A stretch of DNA of 64,000 bases from Rivularia sp. PCC 7116. GTDB taxonomy: Bacteria; Cyanobacteriota; Cyanobacteriia; Cyanobacteriales; Nostocaceae. The position numbers were made by a program, and so were the translations under genes. Under the pieces are notes generated by a model, which was not told where the DNA came from, ran no database searches, and saw only the letters and a list, made by a program, of their open reading frames with translations. Positions 1-6,245 of this stretch are shown one piece after another (the stretch's first letter is position 1; the number at the start of each line of letters is the position of its first letter). The stretch spans positions 6,853,001 to 6,917,000 of the forward strand of contig NC_019678.1 of NCBI RefSeq assembly GCF_000316665.1, given 5' to 3'.

Positions 1-484
1 AATCAAAATAATTTACAAATCTTGACGAAATGCAAAGTTGCTGAAGTCTCAACCAGTAATCTTGAATTAGCAAAAGATCGGCATTATCGAAGAATAAGTA
101 CACCGTTACGTAGTAGATGCGATATAACATACTACATATAGCCTATACTGTTACTAAATGAGTTCAGAATTTATACTGACAACTAGCTGCGGTTCATGTT
201 GTTAATTTTGATTTTACGTATAAAAACTGAAAAATAAGTTTTATCAATGTTAGGCTTATCACAGCATTTTGTATACATTACACCTTTGAAAGAATTAGAT
301 TTACGTCTAAACAGCCTCAACTATACTCTTCCCTCTCCTTGATAAGGAGAGTGGGTGCCCGGAGGGGATGAGCTATGCTCACTCATGAATTATAAATAAT
401 CTAATTTCCTATTAGTATCTATCAAGCTAAGTATCAGTCAATCTTTATATCTATAAAGGTTTATCGAGTACGAAATAAGCTGAT
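1..484. other. intergenic stretch with a dispersed hairpin repeat
   Basis: No convincing coding region is visible on either strand. At 333-351 there is a perfect 8-bp stem (CTCTCCTT, GAT loop, AAGGAGAG), followed by a G-rich tail. This is one member of a repeat family also found near 19991, 24340 and 27607. The rest is AT-rich and I see no other structure. Confidence 0.6.
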
Positions 485-1831
485 TTACAAAGCGATTCCG
501 TTGTAATTAAAAGCATTATCCCAAACATAATCGATAACTTTTTTCGCATCATTAAGAGGAAGAACATAGCAAAATCCTTCCTTGTCATATCTTAATAAAG
601 GAATTTCTGGTACATTTTCCTCAGACAAACCATTGGTAATCACTTTACCGAAAATATTTGCTAAATTATCTAAAGGTCCGTGAATATCAAAATTAATTGC
701 AGCGCCGAGTTTTTTCTCCATCCAAGCTTCAATATGAGCATCTAACTGTTCGGGTGCCATTTGATTTTCACTAGTCAGCAAATGGTAATAAACAAGAATT
801 ATTTCTTTACACTCTTCTTCTTCTGCTAAATCTATAAATGTTTGAAATACGCTATCATTATTGCCTAAGTTTTTAAAGAATAACGTTTCCGTGACATCTT
901 TTTGAAATTTTATTTTCTTACTTTTATAATTGCTATATTGTTTAAAAGCGAATCCACCTAAAGCCATTCCTAACGATAGAGTAGCCACTAAAACCGGCAT
1001 GATATTCCTAGCTTGAGATTGTTCCACTTCTAATTCTTCTAGCAAAGGTTCTGCATTGATTGCTAGCAAAATTGCAGCAATAAGCAACAATAGATTTGGT
1101 AATGCCCTTAAAATCAAAGGAATTGCTGCACCTATAGCTGGAACCCCAAACAATAATCTATCTTTCCAATTCATGCTAGTGGTAACATTAGGAAAAAGCA
1201 AATCGATATCTAACTTGGGAATATTTTTATAAAAATAAAGATACATCTTGCCGGGGATAAATTTAAGCTCCTTACTTTTTTCTTTCTTCGCACCAAAATG
1301 AGCCGCTTCTTTAAACTTAATCAGTAAAACAATTCTTTCAAAAATATCAATTCTCTTTTCTTTTTTCCAGAAGAATAATTTTTTCTGCGTAACCGTTTTA
1401 TAAGAATCTCCTCGGTAATAGCAGACAACTTGCTCAAAATCATCAAAATCAACTTCAGTTTTTAAATCTATTAAAGACGTTTCTCCCAAAGCTTGTTTAA
1501 TAGCATATTCAGGTAGTTTAATATAGTTAGCTCTTTCTAAAATATGCTTGAATCCATCAACTACAGTGGATTCCATTGCATCATATTCTTCAAAACTTGG
1601 TGGAACTAAAGCTTCAACATCAGCATTTGGATTAAAAGGCACATAATTATCTTTTATAGTCTCCAGGGTTTTGTGGAACCGAAAATGATAATATGACGAT
1701 AAAATTTCGCAAAAATCTTTAAACTTTTGAGCCTCAGCAGCATTTAAACGCCCATCATCTAAACATAGCTTGATAATATCGCTACGACGGTAAGGAATAA
1801 ATGCTTCTCGGTTTGCGGATTCTTCTGCCAT
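485..1831 (-). CDS. DUF3754 (TMEM143-like) membrane protein
   Basis: The 448-residue protein has a soluble N-terminal two thirds and two closely spaced hydrophobic segments, about residues 228-260 and 278-298. The second segment is followed by a very basic stretch (NYKSKKIKF). A C-terminal soluble part follows. The layout and the phrases YRRSDIIKLCLDDGRL near the start and FKEAAHFG in the middle match my memory of the DUF3754/TMEM143 family, which is common in cyanobacteria and plants and has no assigned biochemical role. The ATG start is followed directly by a family-like N-terminus. It stands alone, with about 700 bases of repeats upstream. Family call is fairly sure; function is unknown. 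Confidence 0.7.
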   Translation of the reverse strand: MAEESANREAFIPYRRSDIIKLCLDDGRLNAAEAQKFKDFCEILSSYYHFRFHKTLETIKDNYVPFNPNADVEALVPPSFEEYDAMESTVVDGFKHILERANYIKLPEYAIKQALGETSLIDLKTEVDFDDFEQVVCYYRGDSYKTVTQKKLFFWKKEKRIDIFERIVLLIKFKEAAHFGAKKEKSKELKFIPGKMYLYFYKNIPKLDIDLLFPNVTTSMNWKDRLLFGVPAIGAAIPLILRALPNLLLLIAAILLAINAEPLLEELEVEQSQARNIMPVLVATLSLGMALGGFAFKQYSNYKSKKIKFQKDVTETLFFKNLGNNDSVFQTFIDLAEEEECKEIILVYYHLLTSENQMAPEQLDAHIEAWMEKKLGAAINFDIHGPLDNLANIFGKVITNGLSEENVPEIPLLRYDKEGFCYVLPLNDAKKVIDYVWDNAFNYNGIAL

Positions 1832-2537
1832 GAACTGAAGTGAATTTTAATCTAATCTAAACGAGTTTACTTTATTCAAGGTAATATTTAAACAGCATCG
1901 TCTAACTTTGATATAAATTACTAGTATCTAAAGTTAGAAATGATTTATTCAAGTTGGTAGAATTTTGAAAACACGCCTTAGTACTTGACTACACAAATCT
2001 TAATGGGTATAAATTCTCCTGTAGGGTGCTGTGACGACTAAAATAATTTATCTCGATCAATCAATAATTATCATCATGCCGTCACGCACCATTCGTTACC
2101 TGCGACAATCGCTACATAAATCTTGATGGGTATAAATTCTCCTGTAGGGTGCTGTGACGACTAAAATAATTTATCTCGATCAATCAATAATTATCATCAT
2201 GCCGTCACGCACCATTCGTTACCTGTGACAATCGCTACACAAATCTTAATGGGTATAAATTCTCCTGTAGGGTGCTGTGACGGCTAAAATAATTTATCTT
2301 CATCAATCAATAATTATCATCATGCCGTCACGCACCATTCGTGACCTGCGACAATTGCATAAGTTTTAAATAATTCAGGACTAAGGCTGCGCGTCACACA
2401 ACTCGGGTGGTGCGGTACACTGATTGCTTTATTATTCCCTTAACAATTAATCTGTGTACAAGCACCCTACAGCAGAAATGTACCAGCTGCGTAAGTCCTA
2501 TAATTATCATCATGCCGTCACGCACCAATAGAAAGAT
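1832..2537. other. gene-free region between DUF3754 gene and tRNA array
   Basis: Apart from the 123-bp tandem triplication, this stretch holds a further partial copy of the same repeat around 2385-2525 (it includes GCCGTCACGCACC at about 2515). A short reading frame that starts here on the plus strand runs into the antisense of a tRNA and is not credible as a gene. Confidence 0.6.
1991..2359. repeat. three tandem copies of a 123-bp unit
   Basis: Near-identical units begin at 1991, 2114 and 2237. Each carries GTAGGGTGCTGTGACG near one end and GCCGTCACGCACC near the other. These partly complementary ends resemble the miniature inverted-repeat sequences at 4467 and 28377. Copies differ by only a few bases, so the amplification is recent. 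No open reading frame explains them. Confidence 0.85.
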
Positions 2538-2608
2538 GGATTGTGCAGGAATTGAACCTGCGACCTTCCGCTTAAAGGCGGACGCTCTTCCTACTGAGCT
2601 AACAATCC
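2538..2608 (-). tRNA. tRNA-Lys(UUU)-like, six-base anticodon loop
   Basis: The cloverleaf is clear: acceptor GGATTGT/ACAATCC, D-stem GCTC/GAGC, T-arm CAGG-TTCAATT-CCTG. The anticodon stem TCCGC/GCGGA encloses only CTTTAA, six bases, where tRNA-Lys(UUU) has CTTTTAA. One U therefore seems to be missing from the anticodon loop. It is the last gene of the minus-strand array. It may be a pseudogene or a frameshifting variant. Confidence 0.7.
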
Positions 2609-2619
2609 TAGAATAATGT

Positions 2620-2691
2620 GGGTCGTCAGAGACTCGAACTCTGAACTTTCCGGTTAAAAGCCGGATGCTCTGCCAATTGAGCTAACGACCC
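2620..2691 (-). tRNA. tRNA-Lys(UUU)
   Basis: A complete 72-base cloverleaf: acceptor GGGTCGT/ACGACCC, D-stem GCTC/GAGC, anticodon arm TCCGG-CTTTTAA-CCGGA (anticodon UUU), T-arm CAGAG-TTCGAGT-CTCTG. It is the best-preserved member of the array. CCA is not encoded. Confidence 0.93.
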
Positions 2692-2737
2692 ATGAATCCG
2701 AATGACAAAATTTGAAATTTTAATACACCCGGATAAT

Positions 2738-2836
2738 ACTGCTGGTGGGAGTTGTTCGCGGAGCGTCTACCGGAGGGAGATACCCACAACATCTGGTTTC
2801 TAAGACCAGCGCCTCTTCCAGTTGGGCTACAGCAGC
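2738..2836 (-). tRNA. tRNA with UAG anticodon, repeat inserted in T-loop
   Basis: Acceptor GCTGCTG/CAGCAGT (first pair G-U), D-stem GCC/GGC, anticodon arm CTGGT-CTTAGAA-ACCAG. The anticodon is UAG, which would read the Leu codon CUA, but the variable loop has only 5 bases, unlike class II tRNA-Leu. The T-stem GTGGG/CCCAC encloses 33 bases instead of 7: a small dispersed repeat (2755-2782) sits between T54 and C56. Length without the insert would be the normal 73. Amino-acid identity is uncertain. Confidence 0.75.
2755..2782 (-). repeat. small dispersed repeat in tRNA T-loop
   Basis: On the tRNA strand the element reads TATCTCCC, a short loop, GTAGACGC and TCCGCGAA. It forms a small hairpin flanked by T-stem bases. 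It is the same element as at 2946-2973 and matches the class of 21-27-base mobile repeats described in Nostoc (SDRs, from memory). The family number is not assigned here. Confidence 0.75.
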
Positions 2837-2844
2837 ATATCGAT

Positions 2845-2918
2845 ACTCCCGGTGGGAATCGAACCCACACATAGACTGTTTCTAAGACAGCCGCCTCTTC
2901 CAATTGGGCTACGGGAGC
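2845..2918 (-). tRNA. tRNA with UAG anticodon, intact T-loop
   Basis: Acceptor GCTCCCG/CGGGAGT (first pair G-U), D-stem GCC/GGC, anticodon arm GCTGT-CTTAGAA-ACAGT, 6-base variable loop, T-arm GTGGG-TTCGATT-CCCAC. It is a close relative of the neighbour at 2738-2836 but without an insert, so it shows the ancestral form. The anticodon UAG together with a short variable loop is unusual, because bacterial tRNA-Leu has a long variable arm. The charging amino acid is not predictable by eye. Confidence 0.85.
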
Positions 2919-2928
2919 AAGATTTAAC

Positions 2929-3025
2929 TGCCTCGTCAGGGTTTGTTCGCGGAGCGTCTCCCGAAGGGAGATACCTGAAATACCTCTTCCAAAGAGAGGT
3001 GTGTTGCCAATTAGACTACAAGGCA
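2929..3025 (-). tRNA. tRNA-Gln(UUG)-like, repeat inserted in T-loop
   Basis: Acceptor TGCCTTG/CGAGGCA, anticodon arm CCTCT-CTTTGGA-AGAGG (anticodon UUG). The D-stem GTCT/ACAC has one mismatch. The T-stem TCAGG/CCTGA encloses 33 bases. Removing the repeat at 2946-2973 leaves TTCAAAC as the expected seven-base loop. The insert lies at exactly the same position as in the tRNA at 2738. Confidence 0.75.
2946..2973 (-). repeat. small dispersed repeat in tRNA T-loop
   Basis: Nearly identical to the element at 2755-2782, in the same orientation and between the same T-loop positions. On the tRNA strand CTCCC and GGGAG can pair around a TTC loop. Confidence 0.75.
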
Positions 3026-3032
3026 ATGAAAG

Positions 3033-3161
3033 TCCCCCAGGTTAGAGTCGTTAGTGCAGCGTCTCCCGGAGGGAGATACTGACGACAAAGCGGTTCTATG
3101 TCTTGGCGGACACTCTGCGCTAACAGGCAGGTGCTACTACCAAAACTGAGCTACCGGGGGA
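3033..3161 (-). tRNA. degenerate tRNA-Asn(GUU)-like gene with insertions
   Basis: The ends pair as an acceptor stem (TCCCCCG with TGGGGGA). The D-region is GCTC followed by an enlarged loop, and a CTGC/GCAG stem encloses a loop containing GTTA, which suggests Asn. The region between anticodon and T-arm is about 20 bases too long. The T-arm region holds a small repeat (3054-3079) flanked by a 9-bp complementary stem. Fold quality is poor; it is probably a pseudogene. Confidence 0.4.
3054..3079 (-). repeat. small dispersed repeat inside tRNA-like gene
   Basis: Related to the elements at 2755 and 2946 (shared CTCCC..GGGAG hairpin and GATAC end). The flanking bases GTCGTTAGT and ACTGACGAC are complementary and extend the hairpin. 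Confidence 0.6.
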
Positions 3162-3246
3162 TAAAGAAGGAAAGATGGATACTATCAAATGAACTAGTCT
3201 AGTTCAGCATCTCAAGCTAGCCATTTCAACATCTTCCCCATGCAAC

Positions 3247-3319
3247 GAGAACGGTAGGAATTGAACCTACAATCTTCAGATTCGTAGTCTGAAATGTTAT
3301 CCGATTACACCACGTTCTC
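3247..3319 (-). tRNA. tRNA-Arg(ACG)
   Basis: A full cloverleaf: acceptor GAGAACG/CGTTCTC, D-stem GTGT/ACAT, anticodon arm TCAGA-CTACGAA-TCTGA (anticodon ACG, with the usual tRNA-Arg loop), T-arm GTAGG-TTCAATT-CCTAC. Length is 73 bases with no insert. It appears intact. Confidence 0.9.
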
Positions 3320-3364
3320 AGGCGGAGAGGACAGAAATTGTTCACCAAGCGACCTCTCTATAGT

Positions 3365-3492
3365 GGGCTGGGTAGGATTTGTTAGCGTTCACGCGGAGCG
3401 TGCGGCTCAGCGTGTCCGAAGGACATACCTATGTGGCACAGAGGCATCCGTTTTACAGACGGCTTCCTTCAACCAGACTTGGATACCAACCC
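3365..3492 (-). tRNA. tRNA-Tyr(GUA)-like with 44-base T-loop insertion
   Basis: Acceptor GGGTTGG/CCAGCCC, anticodon arm with loop CTGTAAA (anticodon GUA) and a long, class II-like variable region, all as expected for tRNA-Tyr. The T-stem (ATAGG/CCTAC, one mismatch) encloses 51 bases. The insert at 3382-3427 again lies between T54 and C56, leaving CAAAT of the T-loop on the 3' side. The insert looks like one repeat nested in another. Confidence 0.65.
3382..3427 (-). repeat. nested small repeats in tRNA-Tyr T-loop
   Basis: This 46-base stretch contains two hairpin-forming parts, one with GTGTCC-GAA-GGACAT and one with CACGC..GCGTG, suggesting insertion of one small repeat into another. It replaces T55 of the T-loop. 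Confidence 0.6.
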
Positions 3493-3499
3493 ATATGGC

Positions 3500-3618
3500 A
3501 CTGCCTACAGGATTGTCAGCGAAGCGTGTCCACAAGGATATACCCGCAGTCTCCTGCTTGTAGGCGAAGCCTTCCCGAAGGGTAAGACAGCTGGCTTTAC
3601 CAATTTGCCTACGGCACC
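3500..3618 (-). tRNA. tRNA-Val(UAC)-like with two insertions
   Basis: D-stem GGC/GCC is clear. With the insert at 3563-3584 removed, the anticodon arm is GCTGT-CTTACAA-GCAGG, anticodon UAC. The insert begins and ends at TAC, so it sits in the anticodon itself. The T-stem GCGGG/CCTGT encloses 31 bases, so a second repeat lies in the T-loop. The acceptor stem has at least two mismatches. Unless the inserts are removed from the RNA this gene cannot make a working tRNA. Confidence 0.5.
3563..3584 (-). repeat. 22-base repeat inserted in an anticodon loop
   Basis: The plus-strand sequence contains GGCGAAGCC and TTCCCGAAGGG, both small hairpins. It interrupts CTTACAA of the Val-like tRNA, with TAC present on both sides, as a target duplication would give. 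Confidence 0.6.
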
Positions 3619-3671
3619 ATAAACGCAGAGACTAAGATTTGTTCACCAGAGGTATTTCCATAAGATATCTG

Positions 3672-3764
3672 GAAAAATACTTGGGAGCCTGTGGTGTTGC
3701 TATTACAATATCTCTGCATTAGTAGCAGTGATGGGAATACTCTAATCAACTGAGTTACTCCCCC
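3672..3764 (-). pseudogene. tRNA-like remnant at the array start
   Basis: The 5' part reads like a tRNA: GGGGGAG, TA, D-stem ACTC/GAGT with an AGTTGATTA loop. A CTCCC that could pair with the acceptor lies 80-90 bases further. No normal T-arm is found and the anticodon region is disturbed. It is probably a degraded tRNA at the promoter-proximal end of the array. Confidence 0.3.
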
Positions 3765-3880
3765 ATATATGGCAATTCAATTTTCATGGTTCTGATGGGT
3801 TCATATCAGCCCCTAGGTGCGGCTGTATTACCCTTGTAATTTAATACTACACAAGATACTACAAATATGTCAAGGGGATA

Positions 3881-4142
3881 CTACATTTTTTTTGAGGTGA
3901 GTGCAGAAAACTGAGCTAAAATTTCTGCTTTCTTCGCTTCCGATATTCCGGTTTCTTGCCAAAATTGCTTTACGAGCACCCACAACTAATAAATTAGCTC
4001 CGAAAGATAATTTAGCTTGCAAACAAGCCAAAACCATTTGATGCATAGCTTCATAACCAGGTAAAACCAGTGGAGCTATATCATCATATTCAGTCCCTGC
4101 AATTGGTGCATTGCTATCAAAATCAACAGTTAGTTTTGTCAT
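3881..4142 (-). pseudogene. class I SAM methyltransferase remnant, internal deletion
   Basis: From the ATG at 4142 the frame reads MTKLTVDFDSNAPIAG and continues to NLLVVGA, the N-terminus and glycine-rich strand of a cyanobacterial class I methyltransferase as I remember it. There the frame is lost. In another frame the sequence continues with FWQETGISEAKKAEILAQFS and stops at 3881, which looks like a downstream part of the same protein. A large internal piece, including most of the SAM-binding core, is therefore missing. A longer reading frame covering this region starts at 4271 and runs through the junction, but its extra ends look non-coding. Confidence 0.6.
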
Positions 4143-4605
4143 ATGATGTGCTGCTGTAAGTGGGGAAGAAAGTGAAGAGAAGGAAGACAAAAATAATTTG
4201 GCGTTGCTGATTAAAAGTATTAATTGCCTCCGCGAGCCGCCAATTAAGTAAGTCGGCACAAATAAACGCAATCATGTAACAAAATGTAAATCCTCCTGTA
4301 GTCCTTGCGATTACTTCGTTTCACTCGTAATGACATACCTTTATTTTTTCACGCCAAACTACTTATATGGTAAGAAGATATTGAAAGTCCCCCGAAGTGG
4401 GGATTTAGGGGGCATCACTATGAAGGAAAAAATAAATTCATACCCGGATTCAGCAACGTCAATAACAGGACTTACGCAATTGTCATAATAACTGGCTGGT
4501 GCGTGACACTGAAAATATTGTTACTACGTTCGCAGTTGCTCAAAGTGTCACAGCACCCTACAAGAAGAATGTGCCGGTTGCGTAAGTCCTAAATAATTTT
4601 AGCCT
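4143..4605. other. gene-free region with a MITE-like repeat
   Basis: No gene is seen between the methyltransferase remnant and hisG. The stretch holds CCCCGAAGTGGGG near 4390 and the 124-bp inverted-repeat element described separately. Confidence 0.6.
4467..4590. mobile_element. MITE-like element, 124 bp
   Basis: It is bounded by perfect 13-bp terminal inverted repeats, AGGACTTACGCAA and TTGCGTAAGTCCT. The interior contains GGTGCGTGACAC and GTGTCACAGCACCC, a second inverted pair. The right-end motif recurs at 28332-28344. No coding capacity, so it would be moved in trans by a transposase not seen here. Confidence 0.75.
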
Positions 4606-5265
4606 TTAACCTTTAACTCCTGCCTTTTCACTCATGACTTCTTCTCGTAACCGATTAATCCATTCACTCATGCCATCTTTATTAAGACGGTAACTTAAAG
4701 GATTAGCAATTAACATCGCGGTACTTTCATATAAAGTCGCGATTTCAACTAAGCCATTTTCTTTTAAAGTTTTTCCGGTAGCGACTATATCAACAATCGC
4801 TTCTGACATTCCGGTAATTGGTCCTAGTTCTACAGAACCATAAAGCGGTATAATTTCCACAGGTAAATCTAAGCTTTGAAAATAATCGCGGGCTGAATTG
4901 ACAAACTTAGATGCAACTCTGCAATCAGTAGGTAAATCTAAAGGCGATTTGTAAGCACTCGAAGCTTTTACAGCTACCGACATCCGACAACCACCGAAAC
5001 CTAAATCAACTAGACGTGCGACTTTTGGCTTCTTCTCTCGCAGTACATCATCACCAACAATACCCAATTGTGCTTGTCCGTATTCTACATAAACTGGTAC
5101 ATCAGAGACTCTTACCTTAATTCCCCTAGCTTTTCCGCTAGCATCCAATATTTGTAATTGGCGATTTCCCGAATCTAGAAAAGCGCTAAAATCTAAACCT
5201 ACAGATTTTAGTAAACGAATACTGTTTTTCAGAAGTTCGCCTTTTGGTAATGCAACAGTTAACAT
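4606..5265 (-). CDS. hisG: ATP phosphoribosyltransferase, short form (HisG)
   Basis: HisG catalyses the first step of histidine synthesis, joining ATP and PRPP to phosphoribosyl-ATP. The protein of 219 residues is the short form, which lacks the C-terminal regulatory domain and in known species needs HisZ as partner. It starts [12 protein letters not shown], the standard family start. The PRPP-binding stretch [14 protein letters not shown] is at about residues 159-172. HisZ is not in the window, and the other histidine genes are elsewhere, as is usual in cyanobacteria. Heptamer repeats (TTAGTTG units) lie immediately upstream at 5268-5300, and a MITE-like element lies just downstream. Confidence 0.95.
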   Translation of the reverse strand: MLTVALPKGELLKNSIRLLKSVGLDFSAFLDSGNRQLQILDASGKARGIKVRVSDVPVYVEYGQAQLGIVGDDVLREKKPKVARLVDLGFGGCRMSVAVKASSAYKSPLDLPTDCRVASKFVNSARDYFQSLDLPVEIIPLYGSVELGPITGMSEAIVDIVATGKTLKENGLVEIATLYESTAMLIANPLSYRLNKDGMSEWINRLREEVMSEKAGVKG

Positions 5266-5552
5266 AATTAGTTGTTAGTGGTTAGTTGTTAGTTGTTAAT
5301 GATTTTTCTTGAGTAATATTTTTTTCAGTTCCCCTTGTCTCTCCCTTTGGGTTCGTTAGTTCGCTTAACGGAGGAAGACTATTCACCACGCGACTACTCT
5401 TACCATCCTCCTATCTCATCATCTCTTTTTAACCTACCATTTATTTAGTATCTGAATATATTTATTAATCCAAAATCTGTTTTAGAAAGTTTGCTGGGAT
5501 GGAAAATGACTCCAATAACTTTCTGCAAAATCTACAATCTAAAATAAGAAAA

Positions 5553-6242
5553 ATGCGAATTTTGATAGTTGACGACGAAACCGAACTTACCAACCCTTTG
5601 ACTCGCTTGTTAACTCACGAAGGCTATAGCGTTGATGCCGCATTTGATGGCACAACCGGAAGCGAACTTGTAAGAGAAGGTAATTATGATTTGTTTATTT
5701 TAGACTGGATGCTGCCGGGAAAAACTGGTTTAGAAATTTGTCGGCAATTACGACAGCAAGGTATGACAACACCAGTATTGTTTCTGACTGCAAAGGATAC
5801 TTTAGATGATAGAGTAGAAGGCTTAGATGCAGGTGCTGATGATTACTTAGTAAAACCTTTTGAATTACGGGAATTACTAGCAAGAGTCAGAGCTTTATTG
5901 CGCCGTGCAGGAGTGGAAGAATATACAAATACAAATAAAAGGATTGTTGTAGAAGACTTAGAATTAGACGCACAAAATCAAATAGCTTATCGTCAAGGCA
6001 GAGTTATTGAATTATCGGAAAAAGAAAGTAAATTGTTGCAATACTTGATGGAGAATCCTGGTTTACTACTAACTCATGGGCAGATTATGCAGCATTTATG
6101 GGAAGAAGACGAACAACCCAGCAGTAATGTGATTGCAGCGTTAGTTCGCCTTTTAAGAAGAAAAATTGAAGTCAAAGGTGAAACGCAGTTAATTCATAGC
6201 GTTTATGGTAAAGGTTATCGGTTTGGAATTAATGAAATCTAA
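5553..6242 (+). CDS. OmpR-family response regulator
   Basis: A two-component output regulator of about 229 residues from the ATG at 5553. An upstream ATG at 5499 is in frame but adds a tail unlike the family; MRILIVDDE is the usual start. The receiver domain (about 1-120) has the acidic pair DDE, the phosphorylated Asp in LFILDWMLPGKTG and the Lys in DYLVKPFELREL. A winged-helix DNA-binding domain (about 130-225) ends with YGKGYRFG. The sequence strongly resembles proteins annotated RppA in Nostocales, but I am not sure of that name. No sensor kinase is adjacent. It ends four bases from the convergent monooxygenase gene. Confidence 0.88.
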   Translation: MRILIVDDETELTNPLTRLLTHEGYSVDAAFDGTTGSELVREGNYDLFILDWMLPGKTGLEICRQLRQQGMTTPVLFLTAKDTLDDRVEGLDAGADDYLVKPFELRELLARVRALLRRAGVEEYTNTNKRIVVEDLELDAQNQIAYRQGRVIELSEKESKLLQYLMENPGLLLTHGQIMQHLWEEDEQPSSNVIAALVRLLRRKIEVKGETQLIHSVYGKGYRFGINEI

Positions 6243-6245
6243 TTT

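Noticed and set aside
2738-2918. Amber-suppressor tRNAs
   Set aside because: The anticodon is UAG, which reads CUA; a suppressor of UAG codons would need CUA as anticodon.
3365-3618. Group I introns in tRNA genes
   Set aside because: The inserts are only 22-46 bases, far too short, and lie mainly in the T-loop rather than the usual anticodon-loop intron position.
2407-3622. Several short reading frames of 60-114 codons in the tRNA array
   Set aside because: They overlap tRNA genes and inserted repeats on both strands and lack coding character.
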